This document shows positions 58,702 to 64,000 of a stretch of DNA of 64,000 nucleotides, piece by piece. The stretch comes from Patescibacteria group bacterium. Its GTDB lineage: Bacteria > Patescibacteriota > Patescibacteriia > 2-12-FULL-60-25. The stretch spans positions 186,001 to 250,000 of the forward strand of contig JALNYW010000001.1 in assembly GCA_023229665.1 (NCBI GenBank). Reading direction: 5' to 3'. Under the pieces are notes generated by a model. The model did no database searches and had not been told where the DNA came from. It saw only the letters and a list, made by a program, of their open reading frames with translations. The position numbers were made by a program, and so were the translations under genes. Every line of letters begins with the position of its first letter. The stretch's first letter is position 1.

Positions 58702-59112
58702 CTATTTCTTCTTTTTTGATTTTACGAACTGGATAGCCGCACCCAAGATAGCTCCAATCAGATAATATACAGTAAAGAGCCCGAGTGTTCGCGCGAAGAA
58801 AAGAGAAATCTCTACCGCGCTCCGACAGGAGGATGTGGGTTGCATGACCTGCTGAACGCAGCCGCTCTGAGCCGTCCAATAAGTACAGACCGGTTCGATA
58901 TTGGGACAGAACGGCGTTGTGTCCGACATGAACCCGCTCAGTATCGAGTATGCATGGCCCGTGAAAAAGGCGGGGTACAGAACCAAGCTTCCAACGTCGC
59001 TACGTATCGCGGAGACGATGAAAAAGGCGCAGATGTAGAATCCGTAGAGAACGAAGCAAACAGCGAGCCCGATCAAACCACCATTCATCCAATGAAGTGT
59101 GGTTTTCTTCAT
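58702..59112 (-). CDS. Membrane protein of unknown function, 136 residues
   Basis: About three membrane segments: LIGLAVCFVLYGFYICAFFIV, LYPAFFTGHAYSIL and LFTVYYLIGAILGAAIQF, with an external Cys-rich loop (FCPNIEPVCTYWTAQSGCVQQ) holding four Cys. Basic tail KSKKKK. It is the last gene of the ten-gene operon and starts one base after the cupin stop. No family recognised. Confidence 0.75.
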   Translation of the reverse strand: MKKTTLHWMNGGLIGLAVCFVLYGFYICAFFIVSAIRSDVGSLVLYPAFFTGHAYSILSGFMSDTTPFCPNIEPVCTYWTAQSGCVQQVMQPTSSCRSAVEISLFFARTLGLFTVYYLIGAILGAAIQFVKSKKKK

Positions 59113-59113
59113 A

Positions 59114-59389
59114 TTATCTTTTCACCCCCACGATCATCTTCATCCCCTCCGGTCCTGTTTGCGCGACATGGTTCGTCCCGGCGGGAAAGTCCACGCGGTC
59201 CCCTTGTTCGTAGGTCGTCGTCACTCCGGCGGCATCCGTGATCATCAGCTTCCCCTTCAAAATCACATGCACCGTTTCTTGGTCATGTGTATGCGGCTCG
59301 TTCGGCATATCCCCCGGCCGGATCGAAACGACCTGAATATCGGTAAACCCTTCGGTTTCCAACTGCATCGTCCACTCTTGTTCTTTCAT
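59114..59389 (-). CDS. Small cupin-domain protein
   Basis: 91 residues, a single conserved cupin barrel: PNEPHTHDQETVHVILKGKL (motif 1 with the two His and Glu) and DRVDFPAGTNHVAQTGPEG (motif 2 with the third His). Metal-binding and probably a sensor or small enzyme; substrate unknown. In the operon, between the DUF5652-like gene and the terminal membrane gene. Confidence 0.88.
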   Translation of the reverse strand: MKEQEWTMQLETEGFTDIQVVSIRPGDMPNEPHTHDQETVHVILKGKLMITDAAGVTTTYEQGDRVDFPAGTNHVAQTGPEGMKMIVGVKR

Positions 59390-59397
59390 AGTGAAGC

Positions 59398-59628
59398 TTA
59401 TTTGCTCTTAAATAGATCAGACGTCTTCAATTTCGCCACGCCGAACAGATAGACAATTTCCAAGATGCCGAGCGTGTTCACGAACATGAGGATCACGAAC
59501 CACCACGGTTGGTTACGGCGCGCGGAATGCCAAAGCGCCAAACCTTTCCAAACCACGCTCCAAACGATGAGGATGATAAAAAGCGCAGGCATCGCGACCA
59601 TGAGAGAAATGAGTTGTTGGTTGTCCAT
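59398..59628 (-). CDS. DUF5652-like small membrane protein
   Basis: 76 residues, two membrane segments (LFIILIVWSVVWKGLALWHS and PWWFVILMFVNTLGILEIVYLF) with the RRNQPWWF junction and KLKTSD tail typical of DUF5652 members. Widespread in CPR genomes; function unknown. It starts two bases before the stop-side of its neighbour and is in the same operon. Confidence 0.8.
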   Translation of the reverse strand: MDNQQLISLMVAMPALFIILIVWSVVWKGLALWHSARRNQPWWFVILMFVNTLGILEIVYLFGVAKLKTSDLFKSK

Positions 59629-59629
59629 A

Positions 59630-59941
59630 TTAGGTTAGTGTAAATTCTACTTTTACCGTGTCTCCGTGATCAATATCCTCTTTCTTTCGTATCTCCCCAC
59701 TTACGACGATCCAGAAATTCCCTTTGGCGCTTCTTGGATGCAGCTTACCTTTCCAGGTCGTTTTGCCAAGTTTGAACTTCGCCATCAGATATTTGAATTG
59801 ATCCGGCTCCATCTCCGCCTCCTTCTTTATCTCTTGGGTTAACTTTTTACCAGTATCGATGAAAAACCACCCTCCCCTCGTCCAAATTGATGGCCGGGGA
59901 TATTGGAAGAGTTTTCCTTTTAGTTTAAAGACCTGCTTCAT
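59630..59941 (-). CDS. DUF1905-like protein
   Basis: 103 residues from ATG 59941, overlapping the end of the previous gene by 17 bases. A small beta barrel-like domain: FKLKGKLFQYPRPSIWTRGG, KGKLHPRSAKGNFWIVVSGE and GDTVKVEFTL, which fits the DUF1905 family, seen alone or next to YdeI-like proteins. Role unknown. An extended start at 59962 would lie deeper in the neighbour and is less likely. Confidence 0.78.
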   Translation of the reverse strand: MKQVFKLKGKLFQYPRPSIWTRGGWFFIDTGKKLTQEIKKEAEMEPDQFKYLMAKFKLGKTTWKGKLHPRSAKGNFWIVVSGEIRKKEDIDHGDTVKVEFTLT

Positions 59942-60341
59942 ACACTTGCACCATGCGGTCAATAAACCAGAATTTGATGGTCATCACCAACAAGCCTGAC
60001 AGAGTAAGGGCAACCAGGTCCTGGTTCCAGGCAAACCAGAGAAAAGCCAATGCCGTCGGAATGTTCAGCGCATTCAACAGGGTTGGAAGATCCTTTTTGA
60101 AATATTTTTTATCTTTGTAGTAGAGCTTTTCGCCCAGCACCCCTTTGCTCATCCAGTTATCAATCCGTTTTGGCGCGGGAAATAGCATTGGATTTATGAT
60201 GATCCAGACGATCAGCGCGGCGAGCAGCCATAGATTATGGGAATACAACCCGACCGCGAGCAGCGGCATGGTTAATGCGCGCGTCCACCCGCTCCATGGG
60301 TTGGAGTGCCTATCCCAGGTTTTTTCACTTAAGATGGCCAT
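59925..60341 (-). CDS. DUF6653-like membrane protein
   Basis: 138 residues from ATG 60341, four bases after the previous stop. Opens KTWDRHSNPWSGWTRALTMP, then membrane segments (LWLLAALIVWIIINPMLF, IPTALAFLWFAWN, ALTLSGLLVMTIKFWFID) with a KLYYKDKKYFKKDLP loop. Likely the DUF6653 family; function unknown. Confidence 0.78.
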   Translation of the reverse strand: MAILSEKTWDRHSNPWSGWTRALTMPLLAVGLYSHNLWLLAALIVWIIINPMLFPAPKRIDNWMSKGVLGEKLYYKDKKYFKKDLPTLLNALNIPTALAFLWFAWNQDLVALTLSGLLVMTIKFWFIDRMVQVYEAGL

Positions 60342-60345
60342 GTGG

Positions 60346-60588
60346 TTATACGAAAAGCTGGACAATGGCTACTACGGCGATAATCCCCCATACCACATTC
60401 AACGCCACCGACTGATAAACCTTTTTATACGCCGCGACGACAATGATCCCGACCGCACCGGTGAGATTGAGCAATTGATAGGCTAATCCGGTCGGAGCCA
60501 GGACGCCAAAGCTCCCAAGAAAATACGCGGCCAGGATCGCAAGCGCCCCATACCACCCGGCAATTTCGATAAGCAAGTTCTTTTTCAT
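60346..60588 (-). CDS. CBU_0592-like small membrane protein
   Basis: 80 residues, three membrane segments: IAGWYGALAILAAYFLGS, YQLLNLTGAVGIIVVAAYKK, ALNVVWGIIAVVAIVQLFV. The YQLLNLTGAxG motif is typical of the CBU_0592 group. Function unknown. Eight bases after the ABC ATPase. Confidence 0.8.
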   Translation of the reverse strand: MKKNLLIEIAGWYGALAILAAYFLGSFGVLAPTGLAYQLLNLTGAVGIIVVAAYKKVYQSVALNVVWGIIAVVAIVQLFV

Positions 60589-60596
60589 ATGAATAG

Positions 60597-61343
60597 TTAC
60601 ACTTTTTGTTGTTTTCGCTTTCCCGCGCCGTCGGCCGCCAGGATCTTTCGCATTTCCTGTACGCTCTTCGGAACATTCTCAACCCGATCAAGCACCCCAT
60701 CCGATAACCACAGGATTCGGTCCACGAATTCCTTGTCTTCCGGTTCGTGCGTGATCAAAAGGATGGTCTGGTTCAGCTCGCGGTTCAAACGGCGGAATAA
60801 TTCCAAAACCACGCGGGCCGAAGCGCTGTCCAGGTTTGCGGTCGGTTCATCCGCCAAAAGCACTTTCGGATTATTCACGAGCGCGCGGGCGACCGCGACG
60901 CGCTGCTGTTCTCCGCCGGATAGCTCGCTCGGATAGTGGTGCAGGCGGTTTCCCAATCCCACCAACTCCAATAACTCTTTCGCATGGTGTTTGCGCGCCT
61001 TTGTATCGTTTCCTTCGGCCATGGCCGGCAAATACACGTTTTCCCAAGCCGTCAGTTCCGGGATGAGCGCGTATTCCTGAAAGATGAATCCAAGCGATGC
61101 CAAGCGGAATTTTGTTTTCTCCTTGTCGCTGAGCGCGAGAACGTCTTCGCTGCCGATCAGGATTTTTCCGCTCGTCGGCGTATCAATAAGCCCGATCTGG
61201 TGCAGGAGCGTTGATTTTCCCGAACCGCTGCGTCCCATGATCGCCACCAACTCCCCTTTCTTCACATGGAAAGACACGTCACGCAAAGCATGGATCGGGA
61301 CATCCCCCGGATAGGTTCGAGTTAGGTGCGAGACATTGATCAT
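60597..61343 (-). CDS. ABC transporter ATP-binding protein (MacB/LolD type)
   Basis: 248 residues. Walker A GRSGSGKSTLLHQIG, the LolD/MacB-type Q loop GFIFQEYALIPELTAWENVYL, signature LSGGEQQRVAVARAL and Walker B VLLADEPTANLD. It pairs with the FtsX-like permease three bases upstream, forming an exporter or lipoprotein-release-type system. Confidence 0.95.
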   Translation of the reverse strand: MINVSHLTRTYPGDVPIHALRDVSFHVKKGELVAIMGRSGSGKSTLLHQIGLIDTPTSGKILIGSEDVLALSDKEKTKFRLASLGFIFQEYALIPELTAWENVYLPAMAEGNDTKARKHHAKELLELVGLGNRLHHYPSELSGGEQQRVAVARALVNNPKVLLADEPTANLDSASARVVLELFRRLNRELNQTILLITHEPEDKEFVDRILWLSDGVLDRVENVPKSVQEMRKILAADGAGKRKQQKV

Positions 61344-61346
61344 AGG

Positions 61347-62570
61347 CTAGCGCGACAGGGATTTGAGAATGGCGGCCCTTGCGACGAGCCAGGCCGGAAT
61401 AAGGCCGGCCAATAAACTCGCCACGAGCAAGCTCACGATGCCGGCGATAATGGCGGTTTCGCTATAGACCGGCGAAAGGTAGCCGAAGATCACGTCAATC
61501 GGATTCGCGTACATGAATGGCGTCAGGACATAGAACACGAAGAAATACCCGATCAAGACTCCGCAAAAGGAATAAAAGAGAGATTGGAAAAGATAAGACA
61601 TCACGATGATCCCGGACTTGATGCCTATCGCCTTCAGAATGCCGATCTGCCGCCGCTTATTGATGGCATTCACGTAAATGAGGACGAACATGGTGATCGC
61701 CGCTACCAGCACGCTAATCACGCTCACGATGGCAGAGATCAAGTCCAGCGCGCTCAAGAAGGCCGCAAAGGAACCCAGGAGAACGGTGTAAGGCTGAATT
61801 TTTAAATTCGGCGCGACGTCTTCGATGCGGCGCACCAACGTATCAAGCGAGGTGGTTTCGACATCCGCTTTTACGAGGATTTGCGTCGCTTCGTTATGGG
61901 TCGAAAGGATGGATTCGGCTTCTTCCACCGTAATGAAAGTTTCAAATAATCCGATCGCGTCATTATAAATCCCTTTGACCGTGTATGGCCGTGAAACTTC
62001 ATTCGCGAACACGATCCTTACTTTATCGCCCACGCGCACTCCCCCCAAATCCGAGGGCGCGAAGAGGCCATATCCGCCCGCCAATGCCGAGCTGAGGACG
62101 ATTTGGTCGTGGTCCGTGGGTTCGAGCCACTCTCCGTCGATGAGGAATGTATGGAGGGAGAGTACGCGCTTCTCCTCTTCCGGATGGATGGCGACGATGG
62201 CGCCGGAGATGTATTTGAATACGCCGTTTTTCAATTTATCGAAACCAATAGATCCGGCGAGCAGATAGTGCCGCGACGTGGCGATGACGCCGGGAATGGT
62301 TTCGATTTCCGCGCGAAGGTCGCCTTGGTCCGGGATATACGCTTTTACGCGGGGCTCCTGTTGCGCGCTGATGGTGACATGCGCGCTGAACAGGTTGATG
62401 ATGCTGCGCACCATGAGGTCCTGGAGTCCGAAAAGCATCCCTGACACGAACAAGATATTCAAATACGAAAGGGAGATGATGAACACGAGCAAAACCGCCG
62501 TGGATCGGCTTCCGCGCAAAATGGATTTATACGCGAGAAAGGCGGCGGTTTTGATTTCGTGGGTGTTCAC
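61347..62570 (-). CDS. ABC transporter permease (FtsX/LolC/MacB family)
   Basis: 407 residues: N-terminal membrane segment (STAVLLVFIISLSYLNIL), a large extracellular MacB-like periplasmic domain (about 55-270), then three C-terminal segments with INKRRQIGILKAIGIKSGII, the conserved FtsX coupling region. Works with the ATPase gene after it. The substrate is unknown; in a single-membrane CPR cell it may act on surface lipids, peptides or adhesion. Confidence 0.92.
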   Translation of the reverse strand: MNTHEIKTAAFLAYKSILRGSRSTAVLLVFIISLSYLNILFVSGMLFGLQDLMVRSIINLFSAHVTISAQQEPRVKAYIPDQGDLRAEIETIPGVIATSRHYLLAGSIGFDKLKNGVFKYISGAIVAIHPEEEKRVLSLHTFLIDGEWLEPTDHDQIVLSSALAGGYGLFAPSDLGGVRVGDKVRIVFANEVSRPYTVKGIYNDAIGLFETFITVEEAESILSTHNEATQILVKADVETTSLDTLVRRIEDVAPNLKIQPYTVLLGSFAAFLSALDLISAIVSVISVLVAAITMFVLIYVNAINKRRQIGILKAIGIKSGIIVMSYLFQSLFYSFCGVLIGYFFVFYVLTPFMYANPIDVIFGYLSPVYSETAIIAGIVSLLVASLLAGLIPAWLVARAAILKSLSR

Positions 62571-62593
62571 ATGGGAAAGAATTCGGTCGCGTT

Positions 62594-63082
62594 CTATGTC
62601 TGTGCGGCTTTTTCCAGGTCAGCAATGATGATTTTCTTCATTTGAAGCATGGCATGCATGACGCGTCCCGCCTTTGCCTTATCCGGGTCTGCGAGAAGTT
62701 CATTCAGCCTGCGAGGAATGATCTGCCATGTGACGCCGAATTTATCGACACACCAGCCGCATTGTTGGATTTGACCGCCGTCCGTCAGCTTATTCCACAA
62801 GCTGTCTAACTCCTCCTGGTTTTCACAATTCACTACAAAAGAAACCATGGATGACCGTTCAAAACCGGGAACCACACCGCCATTCAATGCTTGGAAGCTC
62901 TGTCCTTCGATTTCGAAATCCATCACCATGATTGAGCCTTCCGGACGGCCGGAAACCTTGGCTGATTCCGCATCGTAGCGCTGTTCGCTCACGATCTTGG
63001 CGTTCTTGAACGTGGTCATGTAGTAATTCACGGCTTCTTCGGCATTGTCCACGAACCAGATAAAAGGAGAGATTTTTTGCAT
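62594..63082 (-). CDS. VOC-family protein (PhnB-like)
   Basis: 162 residues with the glyoxalase/dioxygenase fold of the PhnB/3-demethylubiquinone group: ISPFIWFVDNAEEAVNYYMT, GSIMVMDFEIEGQSFQALNGG, CGWCVDKFGVTWQIIPRRL. Metal-independent members are common; activity is unknown. Second gene of the ten-gene operon. Confidence 0.9.
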   Translation of the reverse strand: MQKISPFIWFVDNAEEAVNYYMTTFKNAKIVSEQRYDAESAKVSGRPEGSIMVMDFEIEGQSFQALNGGVVPGFERSSMVSFVVNCENQEELDSLWNKLTDGGQIQQCGWCVDKFGVTWQIIPRRLNELLADPDKAKAGRVMHAMLQMKKIIIADLEKAAQT

Positions 63083-63093
63083 AGGTTATTTTT

Positions 63094-63522
63094 TCAGAAT
63101 GAAATAGTCATCGGCTCACTCACAAAGTATGCCCCATCCGTGCAACCATAGCCGGTTGCCTGGACGCGCCACTCCCCGCCTCCCGTCATCGCCGGATGGA
63201 TATTTGCGCGACACAGGAATTCGCTTTCGGCTTCGGTACAGCTTGCGCCTTGGCCGCCCCAAAACATATCGGAATCCGGCTTGTAGCCCACCTCCTGCGC
63301 TTCGTATGCGTTGTAGTCGCATTTCTGGCCGAGGATCCACGTGATGCTCGCTTTCTGTGACTCAACCGCCAACTTCGGAGCTTGTCGGAATTCGCCGTGC
63401 GCTTTTCGCGGGAATACCATCTGCACGTCGTTTTGAATCAGATACGCAACCACACCGATCGTAGCAATGCAGCACACCACGATCGCGGCGAGAACCAGAG
63501 CTCCTGTTTTTGATGCTTCCAT
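63094..63522 (-). CDS. Membrane-anchored Cys-rich protein, 142 residues
   Basis: N-terminal membrane segment (about 7-29, ALVLAAIVVCCIATIGVVAYLI) and an external domain with four Cys (GQKCDYNAYEA, GASCTEAESEFLCRAN, GYGCTDGAYF). It resembles small pilin-like or adhesion proteins but no family is certain. It heads the operon; TACACT ends seven bases before its ATG, so it should be leaderless. Confidence 0.75.
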   Translation of the reverse strand: MEASKTGALVLAAIVVCCIATIGVVAYLIQNDVQMVFPRKAHGEFRQAPKLAVESQKASITWILGQKCDYNAYEAQEVGYKPDSDMFWGGQGASCTEAESEFLCRANIHPAMTGGGEWRVQATGYGCTDGAYFVSEPMTISF

Positions 63523-63529
63523 ATATCAA

Positions 63530-63535
63530 AGTGTA
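63530..63535 (-). promoter_or_regulatory. -10 box TACACT, leaderless start of the ten-gene operon
   Basis: TACACT on the minus strand ends seven bases before ATG 63522. Confidence 0.55.
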
Positions 63536-63553
63536 CCTGACATGTGTGAAAAC

Positions 63554-63579
63554 AAAAATCCCGCAAAAGCGGGATTTTT
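63554..63579. terminator. Terminator after tRNA-Ser(TGA)
   Basis: AAAAATCCCGC, loop AAAA, GCGGGATTTTT; T-runs on both strands. Confidence 0.9.
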
Positions 63580-63581
63580 GG

Positions 63582-63671
63582 TGGCGGAGAGGGTGAGATT
63601 CGAACTCACGGTACGGTTTCCCGTACGACGGATTTCAAGTCCGTTGCTTTAGACCACTCAGCCACCTCTCC
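63582..63671 (-). tRNA. tRNA-Ser, anticodon TGA
   Basis: 90 bases with encoded CCA. Acceptor GGAGAGG/CCTCTCC, anticodon stem ACGGA/TCCGT with loop CTTGAAA (anticodon TGA, 63637-63635), a long variable arm TACGG/CCGTA typical of tRNA-Ser, and T loop TTCGAAT. Reads UCN codons, mainly UCA. Confidence 0.96.
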
Positions 63672-63686
63672 GTGATCAGCGGCCTT

Positions 63687-63758
63687 AAAATACGCGTTTT
63701 TTGTGATTTTGTCGAGTAACCTGCCATACTTGCTACGAAAAGCATAAATCGGTACAGT
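63687..63758. promoter_or_regulatory. Divergent promoters of the two tRNA-Ser genes
   Basis: Minus strand: TCGACA (63715-63710), 17 bases, TATTTT (63692-63687). Plus strand: TTGCTA (63730-63735), 17 bases, TACAGT (63753-63758). Confidence 0.65.
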
Positions 63759-63783
63759 AAGCCCGCTTTTCAGCCAAATTCAC

Positions 63784-63875
63784 GGAGAGGTACCCAAGAG
63801 GCTGAAGGGGGGAGATTGCTAATCTCCTAGGGGTCTAAAAAGCCCGCGAGGGTTCGAATCCCTCCCTCTCCGCCA
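63784..63875 (+). tRNA. tRNA-Ser, anticodon GCT
   Basis: 92 bases with encoded CCA. Acceptor GGAGAGG/CCTCTCC, anticodon stem GGAGA/TCTCC with loop TTGCTAA (anticodon GCT, 63818-63820), long variable arm, T loop TTCGAAT. Reads AGC and AGU. Divergent from tRNA-Ser(TGA), with the same acceptor stem. Confidence 0.96.
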
Positions 63876-63940
63876 TGACAACTTAGTATCGGATGACTCA
63901 TATGCCTTGGTATGTGCGCGTTCGATGAGTTGTGACCAAT

Positions 63941-63966
63941 AAAACGACCCTTTCTGGGGTCGTTTT
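63941..63966 (+). terminator. Terminator after tRNA-Ser(GCT)
   Basis: AAAACGACCC, loop TTTCTG, GGGTCGTTTT. Lies about 65 bases after the tRNA; no gene in between. Confidence 0.8.
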
Positions 63967-64000
63967 GTTATGTTAGGGTTTGGCTAATTTATGAAGTCCG

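Noticed and set aside
1..64000. CRISPR array, insertion sequence, prophage or rRNA genes
   Set aside because: No regularly spaced repeats, transposase, integrase, phage structural genes or rRNA motifs were seen.
1..64000. Recoded UGA as in some CPR lineages
   Set aside because: Conserved genes such as serS, alr and radA-neighbour units end cleanly at TGA at the family's usual length; no internal TGA is needed in any conserved gene.

Overview
The window reads as a chromosome segment of a Patescibacteria (CPR) bacterium using the standard code, with TGA as a stop. Three things point that way. Genes are tightly packed into long overlapping operons. Several small membrane proteins are of types I associate with this group: a DUF5652-like protein, a DUF6653-like protein, a VirB2-like pilin fused to a Cys-rich ectodomain, and a secreted protease with a GTLRWIPSE-type tail. 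Sequence features such as leaderless genes also fit. The phylum within CPR cannot be fixed from the window; GC is moderate to high, a little above half by eye.

Layout. 1-4.7 kb: lysS (3' end), serS, alr, ddl and an ftsQ-like gene (tRNA charging, then peptidoglycan and division). 5.0-9.6 kb: a small solitary gene, an FAD oxidoreductase, an HD protein, a SanA-like protein and rmuC. 9.6-14.7 kb: an acidic protein, a solitary gene, then the class I ribonucleotide reductase operon (TSCPD protein, nrdB, nrdA) behind two NrdR-like boxes, and a 3'-5' exonuclease. 14.8-21.1 kb: solitary genes, a secreted trypsin-like protease, typA, and an interval with two broken-looking small units. 21.2-28.5 kb: glycosidase-like protein, DMT transporter, MBL/beta-CASP hydrolase, dnaE. 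28.6-31.9 kb: a SAMHD1-like HD protein and two tandem paralogues of unknown family. 31.9-40.1 kb, minus strand: phosphomannomutase, murI, rseP, pheS, a membrane protein, pheT and two small membrane proteins. 40.3-45.4 kb: two small proteins, lemA, htpX and a ClpC-type ATPase. 45.4-51.5 kb: an envelope cluster (888-residue membrane protein, beta-propeller, DsbA-like protein, VirB2-like pilin). 51.6-58.7 kb: radA, recG, tRNA-Arg(GCG), an MGMT-peroxiredoxin fusion, XRE and MerR regulators, a HAD protein. 58.7-63.5 kb: a ten-gene minus-strand operon around an ABC exporter. The end holds two divergent tRNA-Ser genes.

The most striking pattern is that two kinds of gene are interleaved. Most are operon genes, and many at the head of an operon or sub-operon have a -10 box only 6-10 bases from the ATG, often of the extended TGN type, so they should be leaderless. 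About a dozen others are mostly solitary, favour GAG/CTC/AAG codons, have a -35/-10 promoter and a GGAGG-type Shine-Dalgarno, and end with the stop codon built into the stem or loop of an intrinsic terminator. They include two HD phosphohydrolases, a HAD protein, two lipoproteins and several unknown families. I could not identify this set as a described system.

Two dispersed palindromes have been absorbed into reading frames: one at the end of lysS and one in phosphomannomutase.
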